Source: UBA3263 sp964508865 (GTDB lineage: Bacteria > Bacteroidota > Bacteroidia > Bacteroidales > Muribaculaceae). Taken from it: 25,355 nucleotides of DNA. A program made the translations under genes and the position numbers. Location: positions 1 through 25,355 of the forward strand of contig CAZDVP010000012.1 of the NCBI GenBank assembly GCA_964508865.1. The letters are read 5' to 3'. Below the pieces are notes generated by a model. The model was not told the DNA's origin, did not search any database, and saw nothing but the letters and a program-made list of their open reading frames with translations. The stretch's first letter is position 1; each line of letters begins with the position of its first letter. This document shows, piece after piece, positions 6,184 through 14,158 of this stretch.

Positions 6184-8487
6184 TCAGAATGGATAGCCAA
6201 CAGAGAAATGGAATGTTGCGTCGCGACGCCAGTTGGGGTGGGTCAGGGGCCAGGGCTGCTGACCCATGGCCGGATTATAGGCCTTCATGCCCAGGTCGAG
6301 GCGCAGCAGAAAATAGGTGAAGTCAAGGCGCAGGCCAAGTCCGTAGGCCCAGGCTATTTCCTTATAGAACGAGTCGAAGCGGAAGAGTCCGCCCGGCTGG
6401 TTTTCGTAGTTGCGAATGGTCCAGACGTTGCCGCCGTCGATAAACGCGGCTCCCTCGAGCACCCAAAAGAGTTTGAAGCGGGCTTCGAGGTTGAGGTCAA
6501 GGCGGATGTCGCCGCATTGGTTAATGAAGTTGCTCACCGTGTTGCGGGCATTGTAGCGTCCGGGCCCGAGAGTGCGCACGCCCCAGCCGCGCACACTGTT
6601 GGCGCCGCCCGCATAGAAGCGCTTTTCGAACGGAACCATCGACGAGTTGCCGTAGGGCACCGCAACGCCCGCTCCGGCGCGGAATGCCAGAGCGACGCGG
6701 TGGGAGAACCGGCGGGTTATCATATAGTCGGCTTCGGCTTTGGCATATTGCGCATATTGGGTGCCGAAAATTTTATAAGCCCCGTCGCTTTTGCGTTGAT
6801 GAACCGCTTCGGAAATGGCATAGAGCAAGTTGCCGGCAATTTCGGCTGAGCCGCGGAAAGTCCATATATGGCGCTGCAGCGGGGCGGTGCGCGCTCCGGG
6901 AACCGGGGTGAGCGTCCGCTTGTTGGTCAGGAATGCCGAATAGCCCATGCGCATGATGAAGTGGTTTTCATAGGAATAGCGCAGCAGCGGATTACCGCCG
7001 GCAACGTCGTCGAGGAAGTTGATGGTCGACCGCGGCAGGAACACATAGCTGATGTCGAGCACGTCGAATACGCGGCGATTCGTGTTGCCGGGGTTGTTCC
7101 ATTTATATTTCCAGGCCGCGCCGGCAATTACGCGCGTATATTCAGGGCGCTCCTGATAGTTGCCGTTGAGCGACACTTCGGTCGATGCGCGCATTGTTCG
7201 CTTATAGTTGCGCGACAGCAGCGGCGCAAGGAATTTAGGAAAGGTCAGCGCCACTTCGGCGGCGCCTTCGGTGTAGTGGTTGTTGATGAGCCCTTCGAGG
7301 TTACCCGACAGGCTCTCGTAGGAGCCACGCGCTTTAAGGGTCAGCGTTTCCGAGCCCTTGAAGAGATTGCGGTGCTGATAGGTTATGCCCAGGCCGGCTC
7401 CCAGGTCGCCCTCGGAATTGGTGCCTTCGAGTTCCACGCTTATTCCCTGAAGCTTATTGCGGGTCAGGCGCACAATGGCGTCGAGCTCATAGGGCCCTGC
7501 CGGCTCGAGGGCTACCGAAATGGAGCGCACGATGCCCATGCGGCTCAGGGCCTCATAGGAGCGGTTGAACTCCTCGGCGTTATAGGGGGCGCCCGGAGTG
7601 ATGTGGTTGTTGAACTCGAGCACCTTAGGCGAAATGTAGGGCTTTCGGTTGCCCGGTTCGGCGATAATGTAGATATTGCCGTAGGGAATGGTGTCGAAGC
7701 GCACTGCGGTGTCGGCCAGCGCCGGCGAATAGTCGGGCTGAAACATTACCCGCCTGATAGTGTAGCGATGATGCTCGTTGCCTAAAATCCGTAGGGTAAG
7801 GTCAACCTGCTTCGAGCCGGCAACAGTGTCGGCCGTGAAAGCGATGCGGTCCTTGGCAAAACCGTAGTAGCCCTGTTTTTGCAGCGAATTGACTATGCGC
7901 GTGCGCTCTGCGTCGAGCATTGTCATGTCCAGATTGCGTCCCGGTTTGAGCATCGATTCCCCTTTTGTGGAAATCACGGCCCGGCGCAAAGCCGAGTCAC
8001 CGCATTCCAGCGCAACCGAGCCTAACTTGTGGGGACGGCCGGTGGTTACGCGATATGTAACGTCGATTTTCTTCTTCGAACGGTGCAGGGTATCAACGCT
8101 CACCAGCGGGTGCATATATCCGCTATTGATGAGCGCCTGATTGAGCTGCCGCGCCGAAGCGTCGGTCAGTTGCGGCGAAAAGACCACCGGCGGCTCGCCC
8201 AGGCGCCGCAGCCAGCGGTTATACCAGCGCGTTGAGTCGCGGCCCGACAGGGAATAAGTGTGCAACCGCAGCGGAATGATGCCGAGAGTGCGGGTGTTAG
8301 GGCGCTGGCGCAGGTAGTTGGTCAGGTCGGCCGGTCGCACCTCGGAAGCTGAATCGGCAATGACTATGCGCGAGTGGTCGAGCAGAAAGTCGCCGTCGGC
8401 AACATGCTTAGTTGTTGAACACGACGAAACCGCCAGCACCGCCACGGCGCAGGCACACACGGCTCGAATCAGCGCGCGCATTTTCAT
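6184..8487 (-). CDS. BamA/TamA-like Omp85 outer-membrane lipoprotein
   Basis: From ATG 8487 the protein has 767 residues. It begins with a lipoprotein signal peptide whose lipobox ends at C23 (AVSSC), followed by STTKHVADGDFLLD, a start seen often in Bacteroidota Omp85 lipoproteins. Residues about 40-310 are POTRA-like, and a 16-strand-type barrel follows from about 350. The Omp85 barrel motif GGANSVRGWG is at about 627-636, and the chain ends on phenylalanine (HFSVGYPF), the usual beta-barrel signal. The likely role is insertion or secretion of outer-membrane or surface proteins. It is a paralogue type distinct from essential BamA, because of the lipid anchor. An in-frame TTG at 8508 would add 7 residues but sits within the promoter element, so I reject it; ATG 8481 is also possible. 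Confidence 0.88.
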   Translation of the reverse strand: MKMRALIRAVCACAVAVLAVSSCSTTKHVADGDFLLDHSRIVIADSASEVRPADLTNYLRQRPNTRTLGIIPLRLHTYSLSGRDSTRWYNRWLRRLGEPPVVFSPQLTDASARQLNQALINSGYMHPLVSVDTLHRSKKKIDVTYRVTTGRPHKLGSVALECGDSALRRAVISTKGESMLKPGRNLDMTMLDAERTRIVNSLQKQGYYGFAKDRIAFTADTVAGSKQVDLTLRILGNEHHRYTIRRVMFQPDYSPALADTAVRFDTIPYGNIYIIAEPGNRKPYISPKVLEFNNHITPGAPYNAEEFNRSYEALSRMGIVRSISVALEPAGPYELDAIVRLTRNKLQGISVELEGTNSEGDLGAGLGITYQHRNLFKGSETLTLKARGSYESLSGNLEGLINNHYTEGAAEVALTFPKFLAPLLSRNYKRTMRASTEVSLNGNYQERPEYTRVIAGAAWKYKWNNPGNTNRRVFDVLDISYVFLPRSTINFLDDVAGGNPLLRYSYENHFIMRMGYSAFLTNKRTLTPVPGARTAPLQRHIWTFRGSAEIAGNLLYAISEAVHQRKSDGAYKIFGTQYAQYAKAEADYMITRRFSHRVALAFRAGAGVAVPYGNSSMVPFEKRFYAGGANSVRGWGVRTLGPGRYNARNTVSNFINQCGDIRLDLNLEARFKLFWVLEGAAFIDGGNVWTIRNYENQPGGLFRFDSFYKEIAWAYGLGLRLDFTYFLLRLDLGMKAYNPAMGQQPWPLTHPNWRRDATFHFSVGYPF

Positions 8488-8495
8488 AATTCGCG

Positions 8496-8503
8496 CAAAG
8501 TTA
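8496..8503 (-). promoter_or_regulatory. -7 promoter element of the BamA-like gene
   Basis: On the minus strand TAACTTTG matches the Bacteroidota -7 consensus TAnnTTTG. It ends 8 nt before ATG 8487, so the transcript would have almost no leader. About 20 nt upstream there is GTTG rather than TTTG, so the -33 element is imperfect. Confidence 0.5.
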
Positions 8504-8508
8504 CGCAA

Positions 8509-8535
8509 ATTCCCCGATATTCCCCAACATTCCCC
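8509..8535 (-). repeat. Three GGGGAAT iterons at 10-nt spacing upstream of the BamA-like gene
   Basis: The plus strand shows ATTCCCC at 8509-8515, 8519-8525 and 8529-8535, exactly 10 nt apart (minus strand GGGGAAT). They sit just upstream of the -7 element and over the expected -33 position. One-turn spacing puts the copies on the same DNA face, which suggests a cooperative regulator site. Confidence 0.5.
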
Positions 8536-8564
8536 ACCGAATTCTACCTGAATAATTGCGGGAA

Positions 8565-8939
8565 TCAGTAGTCTTCGTCCTCGTTGTCGGAGTTGCCGGT
8601 GAATTCATCGATTGCGCCGGTGACCTGATTGATTATATTCTCGATGCCATATTGGATGTTGCGGATGCTCTTGCGGGCCATGGCTTTGGCGCAGCGGGCC
8701 TTTAGCCGACCGATTTTGCGCTGCTCCGCGGGAGTGTATTCATATTGGTCGAGCTCCTGAAGAATGTCGTCATATTCGGCTTCGGCCTCGTCCCACTGTT
8801 CGGCGGTGTATTCGTTGGCGTTTTCTGAAATATCATCGGTAAAGGCTTCGAGGTTGCTCAAGGCCATTTCTTTTTTGTTGCATGAACCAAGGCCGATGCA
8901 GCAAACGAGAATAAGGAGGATGGAAAAGATTTTTTTCAT
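8565..8939 (-). CDS. Small lipoprotein, unknown function
   Basis: This is a 124-residue predicted lipoprotein with signal MKKIFSILLILVCCIGLGSC and lipid-anchored cysteine C20. The mature part is acidic and helical, rich in E, D, Q and Y, with a central basic RKIGRLKARCAKAMARKS segment and a very acidic end (GNSDNEDEDY). It resembles small Bacteroidales DUF lipoproteins (possibly the DUF6565 type), but I cannot confirm the family. Its ATG overlaps the stop of the VanZ-like gene by 4 nt (ATGA), so it is translationally coupled to it and is the last gene of the long minus-strand run. A 56-nt or longer gap with promoter elements follows. Confidence 0.75.
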   Translation of the reverse strand: MKKIFSILLILVCCIGLGSCNKKEMALSNLEAFTDDISENANEYTAEQWDEAEAEYDDILQELDQYEYTPAEQRKIGRLKARCAKAMARKSIRNIQYGIENIINQVTGAIDEFTGNSDNEDEDY

Positions 8940-9331
8940 GATGTCTTATTGATTAGTGGATTTTTTCGGCCCCGACACACGAACCAGAATATGATTCCGC
9001 CTAACAGATAGGCCACCAGGTCGAAGGGGTCGGAAACGGTTGCGGGGCGATAGAGCGGGGTGACATATTCCCAAAATAGGCCGCAGAGAAGAGTCAGCAG
9101 CTCAACGTGGATTAGGTTGAAACCGAGCCGGCGCCTGACGCAGAAGGTTAATGCCAAGCTTATCAGCAGCAGGAAGCAGACGCAACCAAACGTGTCGTTG
9201 AAATAGCCTTTCATCAGCCGGCCAAGCGTCGGGTCGGCGAGCTTGATGTATCCGGCCTTGTTGGCCAAGCATATTGCCGAGAGGATTGCGAACCAGGCGG
9301 CGGTTTGCACCCGATAGCGTTTCAGCGACAT
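8936..9331 (-). CDS. VanZ-like membrane protein
   Basis: This 131-residue membrane protein has about four helices (near 10-25, 47-67, 74-90, 107-121) and the VanZ-type signature VSDPFDLVAYLLGG (99-112), with D101 and D104 before the last helix. VanZ in glycopeptide resistance lowers teicoplanin binding by an unsettled mechanism, and most relatives have no known role. It starts 20 nt after the TIR gene and overlaps the downstream lipoprotein gene by 4 nt. The pair may be read through from the large operon without belonging to its function. No internal promoter is visible in the 20-nt gap. Confidence 0.78.
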   Translation of the reverse strand: MSLKRYRVQTAAWFAILSAICLANKAGYIKLADPTLGRLMKGYFNDTFGCVCFLLLISLALTFCVRRRLGFNLIHVELLTLLCGLFWEYVTPLYRPATVSDPFDLVAYLLGGIIFWFVCRGRKNPLINKTS

Positions 9332-9351
9332 GTTTGGTAGAGAATGACGGT

Positions 9352-10365
9352 TTAAAACAGCGAGAATAAGATGATGCCAATAACTATGATTACTATCCAG
9401 CCGATAATGCTTTCAACGCAACCACCTTTGTCGGAGTCGCTGGAAGAGTCGTTTGCTTGCTGAGCTTGGAGGCGTTGCTGCTCGATGCGCTCCTGTTCGG
9501 CGCGCTGACGGGCGGCTTCCATGCGCTGACGCTGGGCTTCGATTTGCTGACGTTCTTCCTCTTCGCGCCGCTCGGCATCCTTGCGAAGTTTTAATTCATA
9601 TTGCTCGCGCTCAAAACGCTGGCGTGCTTCGCGCTGATATTGCTCCCTTTCTTCGCGTTCCTGCTTTTCGCGGAGTTCTCTTTCTTCGCGTTCCTGCTTT
9701 TCGCGCAGCAGTTTCTGCATGGGAATCTCAATTACCCGTTCGGCATCGTTGTTTTCGATTTCGATGGTGTAGTTGATAGAAAGTTTAGGGTCGTTGGCAT
9801 CGACGAGCTGGAGCAGGTGTGTGCCCTTGGCCAGGCGGATTCGGTTGTCGCGGTCGGGCATGGCGTAGCCGATTTCGGTGCCATAGCGCTTGATGCGGGC
9901 CTCGCGGTCGGTTACAATGTGGACCAGGGCGCCGAAGCCGTCGCCGTCTTCAACGTTGATGCCGAGCGATGCCTTGAGCTGCGCAATGAATCCGGCTTTT
10001 GAAACCTCGTCGGTGTAGCTATAGGTTTTTGACCTGAATTTGAATTCATCGGGGTTTCGGGTGCTGAAAATTCCCTGCTTGTCGATTTCAATGGGAATGA
10101 TATTCTTGTTCAGGTTCGAGGCGCGGCCAACGCAGGCGCGAACGTAGTCTGACTTTTTGGAGGCGTCGCTGATGAACACGATGAAGATTTCCGAGTCGGC
10201 GATTTTGCTGAAAATCTCGTCGGTGGCCTCAGTGGCATTGGTTTCGAGCAAGCCGGTCGAGATTTTGGCCTGCAGTTCGTGTTCTATTTCGAGAGCAAGT
10301 TTCTGAATCCGGGCTTTATCTTCCCAGGCGTAGCAGAGGTAAAGCCGGTTACTGACGTCGTTCAT
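9352..10365 (-). CDS. TIR-PEGA-like-coiled-coil protein with C-terminal membrane anchor
   Basis: From ATG 10365 the protein has 337 residues. The TIR domain spans about 5-130: RLYLCYAWED (7-16), the BB-loop region around 36-50, and IFIVFISDASKKSDYV (60-75). The usual catalytic glutamate of the SxWxxxE motif is replaced by C78 (SDYVRAC), so NADase activity is doubtful. Residues 140-216 look like a PEGA-type beta domain (TEIGYAMP, then LAKGTHLLQLVD). A highly charged coiled coil with 11-residue repeats fills about 217-303. A Ser/Asp linker and one hydrophobic helix (319-337) end the chain, predicting a tail-anchored inner-membrane protein facing the cytoplasm. An upstream ATG at 10410 would overlap the GTPase gene and is less likely. 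It is 22 nt downstream of the membrane GTPase. Confidence 0.85.
   Translation of the reverse strand: MNDVSNRLYLCYAWEDKARIQKLALEIEHELQAKISTGLLETNATEATDEIFSKIADSEIFIVFISDASKKSDYVRACVGRASNLNKNIIPIEIDKQGIFSTRNPDEFKFRSKTYSYTDEVSKAGFIAQLKASLGINVEDGDGFGALVHIVTDREARIKRYGTEIGYAMPDRDNRIRLAKGTHLLQLVDANDPKLSINYTIEIENNDAERVIEIPMQKLLREKQEREERELREKQEREEREQYQREARQRFEREQYELKLRKDAERREEEERQQIEAQRQRMEAARQRAEQERIEQQRLQAQQANDSSSDSDKGGCVESIIGWIVIIVIGIILFSLF
9647..9705 (-). repeat. 33-nt period direct repeat encoding hendecad coiled coil
   Basis: Two identical 26-bp copies occupy 9647-9672 and 9680-9705, a period of 33 nt. They encode consecutive REKQEREEREL and REKQEREEREQ units, an 11-residue repeat in the TIR protein helix. 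The period preserves frame and helix phase, so copy number could change without breaking the gene. Confidence 0.75.
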
Positions 10366-10387
10366 TGCAAATGATCGTGGAGTTGGT

Positions 10388-11842
10388 TTAGTTATTTTTG
10401 AGTTTAACATTCAGGTCGTTCATAATTCCGGCGGTGAAGTCGTCGATGCCCTGATTCTTCAGAGCGGAAACCGCATAGAAATGCAGCGACGCATAGGTCT
10501 GCTCCAGATCGTGGACTTCGGCTTCCAGGCCCATTTCCGCTTCAATCATTTCGCGCAGTTTGGCTTCATCGCCGAGAGCTTCGGGGCTGATGTAGCCTTT
10601 GTCGGACTTGACGAGCACCAGGTTCATGTGGATGCCGTCGGATTTCTTGCCGAACTGGTGGGTGGTTGACTTAACGGTTTGCAGAACCTGCGAGAGTTTC
10701 TGAGTTGCGGTGACTTCTCCTTTGTTTTTCAGATTGCGCTCATACCAATCCTTGAAGTGGCCGGAAAGGGTGAACTCAGTCAAATCCATGGTGTAAGGGT
10801 CGATGAGTATTGAAATCGACTCAACGTCCTTGAAGAACTGCATATGGGTGGTTTCCACGCCCGAGTGGGTGAAGAGTTCGCCGCCAACGTCGTTGATAAA
10901 GAAATGGTAGGGCAGGGGAGCGCCGCCCGGCACCAGAATCTGCAGCGAGCGACGCAGGTCGGCAACACTGGTTTTCGAGGCCAGATCCTGGTCGCGTCCG
11001 TTTTTGATGTCGAGAATAATGCGTCGGGCTTCGTTGCTGACTTCGTCGGTGAACTCNNNNNNNNNNNNNNNNNNNNNNNNNNNNNNNNNNNNNNNNNNNN
11101 NNNNNNNNNNNNNNNNNNNNNNNNNNNNNNNNNNNNNNNNNNNNNNNNNNNNNNNNTGGCAGAACGGACAGGGATGCTTGATGTTATATTTTCTGGTCAT
11201 GATGGTTTCGACAAGCCAGAAAACCAACGAGCAGAGCAGGGCTATAACCGCCGCCACGACTCCCACGGAAATGGGAATGGCTGCGATTATCAGAACAGTG
11301 GAGATATATGTGTTGAAAAGGTATTTGCAGAGTTCCCAAAGGTTCAGGGCACTATAGAAATTGAAGCCGGCTTCGACGCAGTTGTTGCCCCAGGTTGAAA
11401 GAGTGTTCTGAAAGTAAACGATAACGCCGCCGAGAATGGCTATCCACAAACCGTTGCCCTCCTTGCCGAACAAGGCAAGAATGCCGCCGATAAGGCTTAG
11501 CCAGCCAATGATGATTATGGCCCAGAGAATGAGCTTGATGAGCCAGAGCAGACCGTAGCCAACGCCGCCAATAACGAACAAAACTATCGCGCTGGCGGCC
11601 AGGGCGAGTAGGAAGGCCACAGTTATGTAGACAACGGCAATGTAGGGTTGCGGATTGAACATGAACAGGCGGCGCATACCCTCAGAGTTATATGTGCCCT
11701 CGATGTTATTCCAGTTGTCTTGCCAGAGAGGCAACGCGAAGCAGGCGCCGAAGCCGACAAGGGCGAGGACTGCGAAAATCCAGAGCACCCATGCGTTATG
11801 GATAACGCAGAGCACTCCCGGGTTGTAGATGAGATTAAGCAT
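10388..11842 (-). CDS. Membrane-anchored GTPase, DO-GTPase1-like (interrupted by assembly gap)
   Basis: The N-terminal part (1-228) has about five to six membrane helices (near 17-40, 66-93, 94-125, 132-147, 178-213) and ends with HPCPFC, the first half of a zinc ribbon. A 100-N gap follows. The C-terminal part reads as the second half of a P-loop GTPase: G3 FINDVGGE (315-322, numbering that counts the gap as 34 residues), G4 VKSD (411-414) and G5 AVSAL (457-461). The Walker A motif and the rest of the ribbon must lie in the gap if this is one protein. The arrangement fits the DO-GTPase1 family, partner of DO-GTPase2 in GTPase-associated systems (recalled). Its start overlaps the upstream gene by 8 nt. 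Joining of the two halves depends on gap length, which is unknown. Confidence 0.72.
   Translation of the reverse strand: MLNLIYNPGVLCVIHNAWVLWIFAVLALVGFGACFALPLWQDNWNNIEGTYNSEGMRRLFMFNPQPYIAVVYITVAFLLALAASAIVLFVIGGVGYGLLWLIKLILWAIIIIGWLSLIGGILALFGKEGNGLWIAILGGVIVYFQNTLSTWGNNCVEAGFNFYSALNLWELCKYLFNTYISTVLIIAAIPISVGVVAAVIALLCSLVFWLVETIMTRKYNIKHPCPFCXXXXXXXXXXXXXXXXXXXXXXXXXXXXXXXXXXEFTDEVSNEARRIILDIKNGRDQDLASKTSVADLRRSLQILVPGGAPLPYHFFINDVGGELFTHSGVETTHMQFFKDVESISILIDPYTMDLTEFTLSGHFKDWYERNLKNKGEVTATQKLSQVLQTVKSTTHQFGKKSDGIHMNLVLVKSDKGYISPEALGDEAKLREMIEAEMGLEAEVHDLEQTYASLHFYAVSALKNQGIDDFTAGIMNDLNVKLKNN
11057..11156. other. Assembly gap of 100 N
   Basis: Exactly 100 undetermined bases interrupt the membrane GTPase gene. 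The round number is the usual placeholder for a gap of unknown size, so the true length and reading frame across it are not known. Confidence 0.99.
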
Positions 11843-14156
11843 GGGTTATTTTTTTCTTTTTTGTGTGTTTAAACGGTTTTAAAAGGGATTTGAAGAAGCG
11901 TTTAATCCTCATTTTGCGCTTCCAAGCCTTGTATTCCTTGGCATAGCAGCGCGTGAGCAGTTCCTCTTGAACTTTGTTTTTGAGGTTGAGGTCCTCACAG
12001 AGAAGAAGAGCTTTGTCGAAAGGAAGTTTGTAGGTATCGGCAATTACGGCTGCGAGCATATCAATCCATTTATGGGATGGGTCGAGAACCTCAATAGCAT
12101 CAATGGGTTCCGGATCGTTATGGATTTTGCAATAATCTCGTGCTATACGGACCGGATCGATGCTCCTTTTTTTCGACATTTGAAGTCGCAGAGGAAGCAG
12201 CGCGTTGAAAAGGTTGAGATTGTTTTGCCGAATAATTTCCCCGAAGAGTTTCTCCATTCTGTCGGCGCTGAACCCGGCGACATAAGCCAGATTGCCGGTG
12301 TCGACCAAAGTCAGATAGTCAGTCATAGTCGATAGCCTCTCGTCTTTGTCAACCAGTTTTTTTAGTTCAGGGTTGAGTTTCATCTTTTCGGTGAGTTCGC
12401 GGAATTTATCGATGTTGGTATACTCGGCTTTGTTTTTGGCGATGGAATAGTAGAACATCGGGGCGTATTCGCCGTTGCCGATGCGCTCCTTGAACACTTC
12501 GAGGAAGTCGGGAGTTTTTGACGACTGATTCAGATAATGCTGAAGGTCGGGCCAGACTGTTTTGAACGGCTTGAGCTCCTTTTGCAACACCTGGCAGAAG
12601 AATTCGATTTTTTTGTCGACAGCTGTTGAATGAACGTCGTCGACGATTTTAAAGAACTCTGCCCGGTTCATGTCGCGCTTGTAGAAGCGGTTATAGAGCA
12701 TATTGTTCTTTGCCTTGAGCTCAGTTTCGGGGAGGAACAATTTATAGAGCTGCGGCATGTAGGGGTCAAGAACGTTGGAGTCAACGTAGTCGGCGTGTTC
12801 TTCGAAAATCGGTTTTACAAAGAATTTTTCCAGACCATTTAGGCCGACGGTGTCGAGCGCCTGTTTCAGCAGGTTGATGTCGGAAAGGAGAACCGAGCAA
12901 ACGTGGTCTTTGACCTGAGGGGTAATAGAGTCGAGCTTGAAACCTATGGCCGCCAGGCGGTTATATTCCTTGATGCGGTCAATGACGTTTTGGGCCGTTG
13001 CTTCGTTCATTGTTTCGGCTACTATCAGGTTGAAGCGTTCGGCGTTTTGGGGAGTTTTGTTGACATAGGCGCACAAAACCTTCAGGAACTCTTCGTTGAG
13101 CTGCTTGCCGTCGGCATCCATTAGGTTTTCATACATGAAGTTGCCCGGCTGGATGCAGTAGCAGAAAAACGAGTCGTTGGTGCGCTTGCTCATCAGCTTA
13201 ACGGTTTGATATTCGGGCAACATGAGCCATTTCAGAGTATCGTCGATGTCGCCTTTGTTGGCGCTGAACGAGTCGGAAACGTAGGCTTGCAGTTCTGCGC
13301 CGAAAGTTTTGGCTTCGTCGGTTGATGGGAGGGAGGCGGAGTCTATTTCAATGTAGCTGTAGAGTCCGTCGTAGATCTGATGGGGGTAGTCGTTGTGGAT
13401 AAAGAAGATGTCGAAGCTCTCGTTAGTGCCCTGGTTGCGCATGTTAATGTAGGTGCGCACCGATTTGGCGCTTTCCGGCTCGAGCATGCGATAGAGGTCG
13501 GCGGTGAGTTTCAGTGCCTTTTCGGGCGCGGCTTTAACAACCAGCTGCTTGCGGGCGTTTTTGGCCTGGAAATAGTGGAAGAACAGCTTCACCACATCGG
13601 GGTCGAGTGCGTCGGCTTTGTTGGCGGTAAACGGTTTGTCGCTCACCGGCAGCGGCGGCTGCGCGCCAATGGAAATTTCGCGCATCTCCTCGTTGGTTTC
13701 GGTTGGCTGAACCGATTCAGGAATGAAATGGTTGGAGCCTTCGAGTGCGTTTTCGTAGAGTATTTCGTAAGCTGAACAGTCGGGGGTCTGTTCGAACACG
13801 TAGTAGTCCACAACATAGTTGCCGGGGCGAGTCGGCAGGCCGTTTTTGTAGAATCCATAGTCGAACCCAACATAGGCTCGGCGCGCTATTATGTTGTAGA
13901 TTTTGCCGGTTTCGTCGGCCAGAGTCGTAACGGCATAGTTCTTGGCCACCGATTCAATCGAGGCCGGGTTTTCCTTCATCTGCGCCGGAGTGGGTTTCCG
14001 GTCATAGGTTTCCCAGTCGTCGGAAAAGAAATTGCAGTTCTTAATGGCTTGCAGCAGGGCCTGGGGTGTGCCATCGGTTGCGGTGCGGATGCCGAACCCA
14101 ACGCCGCCGTCCATCCGCTTTTCGGATGAATTGTAGATGATGTGATAGTATTTCAT
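11835..14156 (-). CDS. GTPase-associated protein 1 (GAP1)-like protein
   Basis: This is a 773-residue soluble protein. The N-terminal 150 residues (KYYHIIYNSSEKRMDGGVG, then FGIRTATDGTP and later NYVVDYYVFEQ) match my recollection of the GAP1 N-terminal domain type 2, whose members open with a Y-strand and a GFG/RTATDG turn. The rest is mostly helical: a central region (190-330) and a long helical C-terminal part (about 390-730) that fits the GAP1 middle and C-terminal modules. The last 30 residues are strongly basic (KRKMRIKRFFKSLLKPFKHT region), which could bind membrane or nucleic acid. No enzyme motif is visible. It lies between the two GTPase genes: 2 nt after the upstream GTPase, and overlapping the membrane GTPase by 8 nt. 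It is likely an adaptor or regulator of those GTPases. Confidence 0.75.
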   Translation of the reverse strand: MKYYHIIYNSSEKRMDGGVGFGIRTATDGTPQALLQAIKNCNFFSDDWETYDRKPTPAQMKENPASIESVAKNYAVTTLADETGKIYNIIARRAYVGFDYGFYKNGLPTRPGNYVVDYYVFEQTPDCSAYEILYENALEGSNHFIPESVQPTETNEEMREISIGAQPPLPVSDKPFTANKADALDPDVVKLFFHYFQAKNARKQLVVKAAPEKALKLTADLYRMLEPESAKSVRTYINMRNQGTNESFDIFFIHNDYPHQIYDGLYSYIEIDSASLPSTDEAKTFGAELQAYVSDSFSANKGDIDDTLKWLMLPEYQTVKLMSKRTNDSFFCYCIQPGNFMYENLMDADGKQLNEEFLKVLCAYVNKTPQNAERFNLIVAETMNEATAQNVIDRIKEYNRLAAIGFKLDSITPQVKDHVCSVLLSDINLLKQALDTVGLNGLEKFFVKPIFEEHADYVDSNVLDPYMPQLYKLFLPETELKAKNNMLYNRFYKRDMNRAEFFKIVDDVHSTAVDKKIEFFCQVLQKELKPFKTVWPDLQHYLNQSSKTPDFLEVFKERIGNGEYAPMFYYSIAKNKAEYTNIDKFRELTEKMKLNPELKKLVDKDERLSTMTDYLTLVDTGNLAYVAGFSADRMEKLFGEIIRQNNLNLFNALLPLRLQMSKKRSIDPVRIARDYCKIHNDPEPIDAIEVLDPSHKWIDMLAAVIADTYKLPFDKALLLCEDLNLKNKVQEELLTRCYAKEYKAWKRKMRIKRFFKSLLKPFKHTKKKKITHA

Positions 14157-14158
14157 GG

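Noticed and set aside
6868..7785. Long plus-strand open frame (about 305 codons) antisense to the BamA-like gene
   Set aside because: It lies fully within a well-supported Omp85 gene and its translation has no recognisable domain; it is a by-product of codon bias.
9102..9380. Minus-strand open frame overlapping the VanZ-like gene in another frame
   Set aside because: The VanZ frame has membrane helices and the SDPFDLVAYLLG motif; the alternative is proline/arginine rich with no features.
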